From the NCBI RefSeq assembly GCF_011386835.1, contig NC_088809.1:22327067-22391066 (forward strand): DNA of 64,000 bases. The letters are read 5' to 3'. The translations under genes were made by a program, and so were the position numbers. Source of the DNA: Chrysemys picta bellii. Taxonomy: Eukaryota > Chordata > Testudines > Emydidae. Numbering within the stretch: position 1 is the stretch's first letter; each line of letters starts with the position of its first letter. The notes beneath the pieces were generated by a model. The model had not been told where the DNA came from and did no database searches. It saw nothing but the letters and a program-made list of their open reading frames with translations. This document shows positions 62,001 to 64,000 of the stretch, piece after piece.

Positions 62001-62080
62001 TTCGTATGGAACTCCATTTTGGTTCTCAGCAGTTTGAGGTAGATGCTGCACAGCTGCCCGTAGCCCTCACTCAGATGACT
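22921..62080 (-). CDS. HIP1: HIP1, huntingtin-interacting protein 1 (26 of about 31 exons)
   Basis: HIP1 is an endocytic adaptor at the plasma membrane and coated pits. Its ANTH domain binds phosphoinositides, a linker binds clathrin heavy chain and AP2, a coiled coil dimerises with HIP1/HIP1R and binds clathrin light chain, and a C-terminal I/LWEQ (THATCH) domain contacts F-actin. Twenty-six exons on the minus strand give 912 continuous codons corresponding to about human residues 129-1018. All introns read GT-AG and all 25 junction phases agree, with no stop or frameshift. Identity to human HIP1 is close to complete in the ANTH exons and I/LWEQ exons and lower in the coiled coil. HIP1 rather than HIP1R is supported by the IKRQEMDSQ and LRKKHYKLAGVAEGW motifs. 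The N-terminal exons lie beyond 64000 and the last short exon is unresolved. Span 39 kb; introns are rich in SINE, CR1 and hAT insertions. Confidence 0.96.
23257..23318 (-). CDS. HIP1: HIP1 exon w25 (latch helix region)
   Basis: 62 bp coding DSMDFSSMTLTQIKRQEMDS then Q. Acceptor CCCCGCAG, donor GTAGGG. Continues into the C-terminal dimerisation helix. Confidence 0.97.
23545..23668 (-). CDS. HIP1: HIP1 exon w24 (I/LWEQ domain)
   Basis: 124 bp coding VKADKDSANLARLRQASRGV then NQATAGVVASTKSGKSQIEE, the final conserved I/LWEQ block. Acceptor CCGGCAG, donor GTGAGT. Confidence 0.97.
23940..24165. repeat. 39-bp minisatellite in a HIP1 intron
   Basis: The unit containing GGGGGAGGAGTCGTGCC and CTAGCCCCACCCCCTGCCCC repeats at 39-bp steps (marks 23993, 24032, 24071, 24110, 24149), with a diverged copy before. 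It lies in the intron between exons w23 and w24. Confidence 0.9.
24388..24493 (-). CDS. HIP1: HIP1 exon w23 (I/LWEQ domain)
   Basis: 106 bp coding DAADLVVQGKGKFEELMVCS then HEIAASTAQLVAASK, one change from human. Acceptor TTCCACAG, donor GTAGGA. The 24494-24814 intron holds nothing recognised. Confidence 0.98.
24815..24915 (-). CDS. HIP1: HIP1 exon w22 (I/LWEQ domain)
   Basis: 101 bp coding GAASPKEFYARNSRWTEGLI then SASKAVGWGATVM, with the invariant SRWTEGLISA and AVGWGA blocks of the I/LWEQ family. Acceptor CGACAG, donor GTAAGT. The intron on its 5' side (24916-26029, 1,114 bp) shows no element or gene-like block. Confidence 0.97.
26030..26123 (-). CDS. HIP1: HIP1 exon w21 (I/LWEQ domain)
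   Basis: 94 bp coding ILGSCTDLMQAIQVLVLASK then DLQREIVESGR. Acceptor CTCTTGCAG, donor GTAAGC. Core of the talin-like actin-binding bundle. Confidence 0.97.
26157..27836 (+). mobile_element. CR1 LINE, 5'-truncated, with hAT inserted
   Basis: Plus-oriented CR1 remnant in the w20-w21 intron. Conceptual fragments include the RT entry YRSVSLTSVPG (about 26357), the palm-adjacent GVPQWSVLG (about 27063; usual form GVPQGSVLG) and FYICINDLD, then a GLFSLEKRRL-type C-terminus (about 27500) and the 3' UTR ending near 27836. Frames are broken. A hAT MITE splits it at 26625-26943. Confidence 0.9.
26625..26943. mobile_element. hAT/Charlie-type MITE nested in CR1
   Basis: Ends CGGTGGTTCTCAACC and GTTGAGAACCACTG, flanked by 8-mers AGCTAGAC (26617-26624) and ACCTAGAG (26944-26951), six of eight matching. 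Without it the CR1 sequence reads on continuously, so the hAT is the younger insertion. Confidence 0.85.
27837..28728. other. Rest of HIP1 w20-w21 intron, no feature recognised
   Basis: GC-rich unique-looking intron sequence. Open frames on both strands overlap one another and show no domain. Confidence 0.45.
28729..28787 (-). CDS. HIP1: HIP1 exon w20 (I/LWEQ domain)
   Basis: 59 bp coding DMLSKSRAGDTGVKLEVNE and a split Arg codon; only the first residue differs from human. Acceptor CTAAACAG, donor GTTAGT. The 678-bp intron 5' of it (28788-29465) holds nothing recognised. Confidence 0.97.
29466..29576 (-). CDS. HIP1: HIP1 exon w19 (I/LWEQ domain)
   Basis: 37 codons: ELRPKGLDVEQEALGDLVDK then EMAATSAAVEMAVARIE. 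Acceptor CTCCCAG, donor GTGAGA. Strongly conserved. Confidence 0.97.
29911..30047 (-). CDS. HIP1: HIP1 exon w18 (I/LWEQ domain start)
   Basis: 137 bp coding LSEMCKQCGSEALSYLGALK then GADCTAVRNCLSRISAIGE (about human 731-776). Acceptor GGTTTCAG, donor GTGAGA. The following intron (29577-29910) has no feature. Confidence 0.95.
30135..30242 (-). CDS. HIP1: HIP1 exon w17
   Basis: 108 bp coding DVSSLLPCVALFAHLISDTI then LQGSATSHMVPMEPAD, aligned to human DISGLLHSITLLAHLTSDAI. Acceptor GCCCGCAG, donor GTAAGT. The next intron is only 87 bp (30048-30134). Confidence 0.94.
31001..31087 (-). CDS. HIP1: HIP1 exon w16 (helical region before I/LWEQ)
   Basis: 87 bp coding DYLLCRTLAASDCIERLQGA then HGKYLSNRS, aligned to human DHLLSTVTSISSCIEQLEKS. 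Acceptor GTGTGCAG, donor GTGAGA. Confidence 0.93.
31555..31590. repeat. Poly-G tract
   Basis: A G run of about 16 bases, then GGCGGCGGAGG and more G. It is a simple repeat and an obvious assembly or slippage risk point. Confidence 0.8.
31753..33017. mobile_element. Probable non-autonomous DNA transposon with internal repeat
   Basis: The left end TACTCCCGAGGGCATTCTGC and the right end, read inward as TACTCCTGGGGTAATTCTGC, form inverted termini (16 of 20 match). Bases 32040-32590 inside are a degenerate G-rich repeat of GGGGTCTGGGTGCAG-like units. A short flank CCTTT occurs on both sides with an offset, so the target duplication is unclear. Intron between w15 and w16. Confidence 0.6.
33018..33511. 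other. HIP1 w15-w16 intron remainder, no feature recognised
   Basis: Nothing exon-like or repeat-like was recognised here. The same holds for 31088-31554 on the other side of the transposon and for the 33660-34162 intron. Confidence 0.45.
33512..33659 (-). CDS. HIP1: HIP1 exon w15 (end of coiled coil)
   Basis: 148 bp coding ESREQALQQRLLDEQFALLQ then QEAEQMVQDSLNRLDDPAHI and SCTSSA (about human 623-670). Acceptor CCCTCAG, donor GTATGG, exit phase 1. Confidence 0.94.
34163..34357 (-). CDS. HIP1: HIP1 exon w14 (coiled coil)
   Basis: 65 codons with LEQERDTLVVAVAQRSQEVV and LQQLKDTLDSEKESSSKTLE; corresponds to the human segment containing ELEKERDSL. Acceptor GCCCTGCAG; donor GTACTC, a weaker site than its neighbours. 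It is the least conserved coiled-coil exon. Confidence 0.92.
34686..34787 (-). CDS. HIP1: HIP1 exon w13 (coiled coil)
   Basis: 34 codons: AQEQAEVLETLKRELTASKQ then EQQALQSTLKSSLQ; diverged but alignable coiled coil. Acceptor GTCTGCAG, donor GTGAGC. Confidence 0.93.
35081..35197 (-). CDS. HIP1: HIP1 exon w12 (coiled coil)
   Basis: 39 codons: NAEVTKQVTVARQAQGDVER then EKKELEDSFQRVSEQAQRK (about human 489-527). Acceptor TTCCCCAG, donor GTGAGT. The following intron (34788-35080) holds nothing recognisable. Confidence 0.96.
35527..35615 (-). CDS. HIP1: HIP1 exon w11 (coiled coil)
   Basis: 89 bp coding KAQANEQRYTKLKEKYSELV and QNHADLLRK, one change from human over this stretch (about 459-488). 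Acceptor TGTTGCAG, donor GTAGGG. Confidence 0.97.
35748..36190. repeat. About 72-bp minisatellite related to the 22055-22495 array
   Basis: Six units carry CAGCACCCCCTGCTGAGGGA or close variants at about 35755, 35827, 35899, 35971, 36042 and 36114. Each also has GGGACTGGAGTGACCTGGA and CCCACAGCCAGCCTGCC. Unit layout parallels the 75-bp array downstream of HIP1 exon w26. Intron between w10 and w11. Confidence 0.9.
36285..36468 (-). CDS. HIP1: HIP1 exon w10 (coiled coil)
   Basis: 184 bp coding a Glu/Gln/Leu-rich helix with ISELEAELAEQQHLKQQALD and EDTEKAQRSLTEIE (about human 397-458). Acceptor GCCCTGCAG, donor GTGAGG, exit phase 1. Confidence 0.95.
36469..37471. other. HIP1 w9-w10 intron part, no clear feature
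   Basis: Apart from a TG run and poly-G/poly-T patch at about 37165-37250, nothing was recognised. The 36700-37000 part reads like an old AT-richer repeat but could not be assigned. Confidence 0.4.
37472..37895. mobile_element. DNA transposon (TAGGGTGACCAGAT ends) with perfect internal hairpin
   Basis: Inverted termini TAGGGTGACCAGAT and ATCTGGTCACCCTA are flanked by 8-mers CTGGTATC (37464-37471) and CTGATATC (37896-37903), one mismatch, which suggests hAT-type insertion. Inside, 37664-37708 and 37751-37795 are perfect 45-bp reverse complements. No transposase. Confidence 0.85.
38258..38330 (-). CDS. HIP1: HIP1 exon w9 (start of coiled coil)
   Basis: 73 bp coding DRLIEQLYREISALKEELEN then FKAE, heptad-like, at the start of the dimerisation coiled coil (about human 373-396). 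Acceptor TTGCCAG, donor GTGAAT. Confidence 0.95.
38490..39190 (+). mobile_element. CR1 LINE 3' fragment with hAT inserted
   Basis: Plus-oriented CR1 3' end: the segment after CTGGTCCCCCTGTCTCAAAG, CTGTGGAACTCATTGCC at about 38874, and the 3' UTR GTCAGAGACAGGATACTGGG at about 39143. It is split at 38675 by a hAT MITE. Intron between w8 and w9. Confidence 0.85.
38675..38785. mobile_element. hAT-type MITE, 111 bp, nested in CR1
   Basis: Ends CAGAGGTTTTCAACC and GGTTGAAAACCACTG with 8-bp flanks GTCTAGAA (38667-38674) and GTCTAGAG (38786-38793), one mismatch. A very short internally deleted copy. Confidence 0.9.
39632..39729 (-). CDS. HIP1: HIP1 exon w8 (AP2-binding linker)
   Basis: 98 bp coding SLFDNKFDDIFGSSFSNDPF then NFSSQNGMNKDD. 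The AP2 alpha-ear motifs FDDIF and DPF are conserved. Acceptor CCCTCCAG, donor GTGAGT. Confidence 0.96.
40376..40460. repeat. Dispersed reptilian repeat copy
   Basis: Nearly identical to 6300-6390: GGCACCTTAAAGATTAACCG, CATAAGCTTTCGTGAGTAAA and ACCTCACTTCTTCGGATGCA. Intron between w7 and w8; the rest of that intron (39730-40375, 40461-41061) shows nothing recognised. Confidence 0.75.
41062..41196 (-). CDS. HIP1: HIP1 exon w7 (linker, clathrin-box region)
   Basis: 45 codons: NPPNFLRASALSEHISPVVV, then IPAEASSPDSEP and a variable end ITDLVETDTASQQ. Human has a type-I clathrin box (LMDMD) at the corresponding place; here it reads LVETD, with Thr at the position that should be hydrophobic. Acceptor CACCCTAG, donor GTGAGC. 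Confidence 0.95.
41390..42162. mobile_element. hAT-type element nested inside another hAT
   Basis: Ends CAGGGGTGGGCACGCT and AGTTTGCCCACGCCTG with a perfect 8-bp target duplication CCCTAATG (41382-41389 and 42163-42170). The interior is GC-rich with a degenerate G-rich array (41700-42060) and an inverted GCTCCTGCCTCTCGG-type segment near 41500-41690. Confidence 0.9.
42472..42525 (+). pseudogene. hAT transposase N-terminal remnant
   Basis: ATG at 42472 opens MDRFVVKIRKGADKPFM and stops. It resembles the short basic N-terminus of hAT transposases of the ZMYM-like group and follows a TATA box by about 145 bp. The body of the transposase is deleted directly after it. Confidence 0.5.
42575..42706 (+). 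pseudogene. hAT transposase C-terminal dimerisation remnant
   Basis: 43 codons with QRLDSLIILYIEQELASSV and YNDVIEEFKSI, ending at a natural-looking TAG. This is the LxxLxIE...DVIxxF pattern of the hAT C-terminal dimerisation region. Catalytic core and zinc finger are missing. Confidence 0.65.
43190..43315 (-). repeat. MIR-type core-SINE fragment
   Basis: Reverse-complement MIR motifs GAGCTGGGAATAGAACCCAG, GAGTCCTGACTGCC and TTCTAACCACTAGATACCAC are visible. Confidence 0.75.
43387..43462 (-). CDS. HIP1: HIP1 exon w6 (end of ANTH domain)
   Basis: 76 bp coding LKDLFYRSSNLQYFKRLIQI then PQLPE (about human 269-293). Acceptor TTCCAG, donor GTGAGA, exit phase 0. Confidence 0.97.
43792..44049. mobile_element. 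Palindromic MITE
   Basis: Outer ends read AGGTCTGGTCCCCACTA and (inward from the right) TAGGGGTACGTCTACACTTA, degenerate inverted termini of a repeat widespread in reptiles. Bases 43824-43883 form a near-perfect palindrome centred on a GTTAATAAC. Intron between w5 and w6; the rest of that intron has nothing recognised. Confidence 0.65.
44316..44373 (-). CDS. HIP1: HIP1 exon w5 (ANTH domain)
   Basis: 58 bp coding CLPADTLQGHRDRFLEQFRK with both end codons split (about human 249-268; Leu and Arg replace human Met and Thr). Acceptor CTTCCTCAG, donor GTAAGT. Confidence 0.95.
44374..46776. other. HIP1 w4-w5 intron, no repeat or gene recognised
   Basis: 2.4 kb of GC-rich intron. The only marked motif is a CTCF-like CCAGCAGGTGGCGCTG at about 45109-45124. 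A pyrimidine-rich tract lies at 45780-45990. Confidence 0.5.
46777..46917 (-). CDS. HIP1: HIP1 exon w4 (ANTH domain)
   Basis: 141 bp coding VFSSLDMSRSVSVTAAGQC through YDYTVKLLFKLHS (about human 202-248), nearly invariant against human. Acceptor CCTGTTAG, donor GTAAGT. Confidence 0.97.
48675..48854 (+). repeat. tRNA-derived SINE of turtle Cry I type, plus
   Basis: The head resembles a tRNA: A box TAGCTCAGTGGTTTGAGC and B-box region TGTGAGCTCAATC. The body AGGGGGCCATTTAGGGATCT and the CR1-like tail GTCCTGCTTTGAGCAGGGGG, GGTCCCTTCCAACCCTATGA follow. RNA polymerase III SINE, the clearest pointer to a cryptodiran turtle. Confidence 0.9.
49146..49288. repeat. Direct repeat, copy 1 (143 bp)
   Basis: Starts CTTTGCTTTAAGGGGCGGTG and ends GAAGGGATTTTACTT; copy 2 is at 49901-50043 with the same length and about 10 percent differences. 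The pair spacing is 755 bp. Confidence 0.85.
49728..49900 (-). repeat. tRNA-derived SINE of turtle Cry I type, minus
   Basis: Reverse complement of the same element: tail CATAGGGTTGGAAGGGACCT first, then AAATGGCCCCCTCAAGG, GCAGGCCAATGCCCAAACCA and CTGAGCTATTCC. A short flank TTCCTTT on both sides is a probable target duplication. It sits exactly at the left edge of the second copy of a 143-bp duplication. Confidence 0.9.
49901..50043. repeat. Direct repeat, copy 2 (143 bp)
   Basis: Starts CTTTGCTTTAAGGAGCGCTG. Its left edge abuts the minus-oriented Cry I SINE. Confidence 0.85.
52615..52790. promoter_or_regulatory. Candidate conserved noncoding element
   Basis: An abrupt AT-rich island in GC-rich intron, with homeodomain-type TAATTA/TTAATTC cores (CGGTAATTAGCAG, GCTTAATTCACTTAAG) and no repeat signature. 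It looks like an intronic enhancer, but only cross-species conservation could show this. Confidence 0.3.
52935..53065 (+). repeat. MIR-type core-SINE fragment
   Basis: Contains CCTGGACTGGTAGTCAGGAG, TGGCCCTTGGCAAGTCATTG and CTCACCTTCCCGTCTGTACA in MIR order. Confidence 0.8.
54646..54707 (-). CDS. HIP1: HIP1 exon w3 (ANTH domain)
   Basis: 62 bp completing the split Phe and coding FQLTVEMFDYLECELNLFQT (about human 182-201). Acceptor TTCCTAG, donor GTAAGG, exit phase 1. Confidence 0.96.
54708..55127. other. HIP1 w2-w3 intron, no feature recognised
   Basis: 420 bp of GC-rich intron with a G-run at about 54780-54830; nothing else is seen. Confidence 0.5.
55128..55204 (-). CDS. HIP1: HIP1 exon w2 (ANTH domain)
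   Basis: 77 bp coding NPRFPGNLQMSDRQLDEAG and following residues (about human 156-181), ending two bases into a Phe codon. Acceptor ATGCAG, donor GTAAGT. The preceding intron is the largest after w3's (6.8 kb). Confidence 0.96.
56635..56800. promoter_or_regulatory. Candidate conserved noncoding element
   Basis: AT-rich island with CTAATTAGATTTAGATC, AGGTAATTATAATCAAG and AAAATTATCATC-like cores in otherwise GC-rich intron. No repeat termini were seen. A tentative enhancer candidate. Confidence 0.3.
57633..57706. repeat. 37-bp exact tandem duplication
   Basis: GTGATTAGCCATTGTGTAAT and the next 17 bases occur twice head to tail, at 57633 and 57670, with no mismatch. Confidence 0.95.
58366..59300. 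mobile_element. DNA transposon (TAGGGTTACCATAT ends) with internal inverted arrays
   Basis: Termini TAGGGTTACCATAT and ATATGGTAGCCCTA are flanked by a perfect 8-bp target duplication CACACCAG (58358-58365 and 59301-59308). The GC-rich interior contains a 56-bp inverted pair (58542-58597 and 58656-58711, one mismatch) and further copies of the same unit near 58794-58850 and 58925-58980. No transposase. Confidence 0.88.
61829..61911 (-). repeat. CR1/Cry I 3' tail fragment
   Basis: Contains ATCATAGAATATCAGGGTTG, GAAGGGACCTCAGGAGGTCA and CCTGCTCAAAGCAGGGCCAA in minus orientation. The tRNA head is absent, so it is either a truncated Cry I SINE or a CR1 3' end, which share this tail. Confidence 0.8.
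62000..62080 (-). CDS. HIP1: HIP1 exon w1 (ANTH domain)
   Basis: First HIP1 exon inside the window: 27 codons, in phase 0, containing HLSEGYGQLCSIYLKLLRTK, essentially identical to human (about residues 129-155). Acceptor CCACAG, donor GTAAGG. It belongs to the helical ANTH membrane-binding domain. Its first residue is Ser where human has Gly. Confidence 0.96.
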
Positions 62081-64000
62081 CTGTGGAACAGGAGAAAGCA
62101 GAAAATGAGGCACCAGGGTCTGATGCTGGTGAGAAGTCTGCCCCCGGCTGATCTGGGATGCTGAGGTTTGCACCTTCCCTACTGGAGAGGCCGGCAGCTT
62201 CCGGAATCGCATGACGCCTTTAAGACTCAGGCCTACAAAATCTCCCCCTGTGCTTTATACATTCCTGTCTTCCCTCTTGTTTGGGTTTGTTTATTCACCC
62301 CAGTACACAAACGGCTCACATGGCCCAGCCACTGGGTGCGTCACCCCCTGTATTTACTTACGTTGCACATTTCAAGTCACTAATCTTTCGACACCATTAA
62401 CTAACTATCTGCAGCCCACATTCTCCGTTCCCAGGGCTCCCTGTTTCCCGAGGCACTCACAGCAGGACAAGGTCTCTTTGCTCCCAGCTCCTGGGGTCTG
62501 CTGGCCGCCCGCCGAGCAGGGCTGCTGCGGTTTCAATACTGGACACACACAATAGCATTTCCCCCATTGTTTCCCAAGCGAGCCAGGTCGCTGCACGCAA
62601 CACAAGCGCGGACAGTGCCAGACCAAGCCACAAGGATTGGTACTTATACCTCTGTCTGCTAGACAGACTGATCAGCATGTTGTTAAAACCTCACAGCAAG
62701 GAGGGAATGAACCTTTACAGCATGTGGCACACACCAGACCACACATCACCGATCCGGAATATCCTCCCATCCACTAGGAGAACATTACCCACAAGCTGGG
62801 ATGCATCTTGGCAAGTGGGCTGTTGCCACCGTTGTATATACCCTGGACAATGGCACGATGAGGCTCAGAAGAGTTAGGCTCCGATATCTGACCTCTACCC
62901 CCAACATATCCCTGAAGATCTTGATACCATGTTTAAAAAACAGGGTGAACAGGCTCAGGCAGCCTCTGGGGGGGTCTCAGGGTGAGGTGCGCAGCAGATG
63001 TATTCAATCAGAGACTCACTGGCATGGCCCCCTTCTGCATGAAGCATTATTCAGCCAATAACTGGGACACTCAGCCAAGTTAGCTGCTGGACTGGCAGAA
63101 TCCCTAACCAGACTAGCTGGCCTTGGTACCAGCGTTGCAATTGTAAGTCTCCTGCTTCTGCAGAGCTGGGGTTTAACCACCACCTCGGTACAGGGGAGGG
63201 GGTTGAAATACCCTAGATTTTTATTTATTTTAACAATTCATACTGAATGCAAAATTCTGCCACTGAAGTGGGTGGGAGCATCTGAGACTGGCTCTGGCCC
63301 TACGTGCACGCTTAGCTCTGAGAGCAGGTGGCCCCCCAGCCTGCCAGGTTACAGTTCACAGTGGGCCCCCCTTGAGGATCTGTTGCTTCTGGGCTAACCC
63401 CACCGCTTGGTTCCCTAGCAGTGCTATACTCCACCATTTCAAGAGGTTCAACAGCTACCTAGAGGCACAAGGCTCACAGGTGTGGGCAGGGAACAATGGC
63501 TGAACTTACACAGAGACGAGATGGCAACTCAACCTGCTTCCAATGGCAGCAACCTGCACAGGGCTGGTTTAATGCCAACCAAAGCAGGCAGCGAGTGCAT
63601 AACGCCTGCTGCCCAGGGAGGGGGATGGGAAAGTATTCGCAATCAAAGAAAAAGGACAGATGCCAAATTCTGCCCCAGCTGAGAGGGGTCACTGGTGTTG
63701 CTTGGGCGTGATGGGGAGAGGGAGGGCCAGCAGAGATGTGCTGGGAGCACACAAAATCTGCTGCCCGCTGGTTAGCATCATACAAACACATCCCTGGGAC
63801 CAGAAGGGAAAACCCCAATGAATGGAACCTGTCGACGGACAGAGCGGAACCCAAAGCGAGACAAAAAGTTGTGTGTGTGTCTGTGCGCGTAGGACACTGC
63901 CTGCACGCCTGTCAGGGTGTGCACGCTGCCAATTCATTTGCCTCTTTTCGGAATTCGTAATCCTTCCTGTTTGCCTCATTTTAATGACAGCCACAACGTC
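62081..64000. other. HIP1: HIP1 intron upstream of exon w1, partial
   Basis: 1.9 kb of intron running out of the window. No further HIP1 exon (the next upstream one should encode the DSLRYRNELSDMSRM segment) and no recognised repeat were found. Confidence 0.5.

Overview
The window is vertebrate nuclear DNA and is most likely from a cryptodiran turtle. Two copies of a tRNA-derived SINE of the cryptodire Cry I type are present (48675-48854 and 49728-49900), together with CR1 LINE 3' ends, MIR-type core-SINEs, many short hAT-like elements with 8-bp target duplications, and retroviral-type solo LTRs. The DNA is GC-rich and full of minisatellites, as is typical of reptile microchromosomes. The species cannot be named from sequence alone.

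Two protein-coding genes are recognised, both on the minus strand. At the left edge (587-951) is the first coding exon of POM121, a pore-membrane nucleoporin; the rest of that gene lies to the left of the window. From about 62,080 down to 22,921 lie 26 coding exons of HIP1 (huntingtin-interacting protein 1). They cover the protein from about human residue 129 (within the ANTH domain), through the clathrin/AP2-binding linker and coiled coil, to the end of the I/LWEQ (THATCH) actin-binding domain. Every junction read by eye is GT-AG with matching phase and there are no internal stops, so HIP1 looks intact. Its first exons lie beyond 64,000. The short last coding exon was not identified with certainty; two candidates are given. 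POM121 next to HIP1 in the same orientation matches the order at human 7q11.23.

Layout: 1-620, a tandem array of about 135-bp units that has copied the POM121 exon 1 splice donor four times; 587-1030, POM121 exon 1 and CpG-rich promoter; 1030-1632, a 73-bp minisatellite; 1.6-17.9 kb, intergenic DNA dominated by transposable elements, including a 1,070-bp solo LTR with a perfect 5-bp duplication, hAT elements, a second LTR nested inside a hAT, a 96-bp near-perfect hairpin and an orphan CpG island; 17.9-22.9 kb, the presumed HIP1 3' end with several minisatellites, one of which carries six evenly spaced CTCF-like motifs; 22.9-62.1 kb, HIP1 exons and introns; 62.1-64.0 kb, the next upstream intron.

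Functionally, POM121 helps anchor nuclear pore complexes in the pore membrane. HIP1 is a clathrin/AP2/phosphoinositide/actin adaptor in endocytosis. They share no pathway; the link is conserved synteny. The most unusual material is repeat architecture: duplication of a splice site, a CTCF-motif array, nested hAT elements including one with an mRNA-like deleted transposase core, and long perfect hairpins. Human residue numbers are from memory and approximate.
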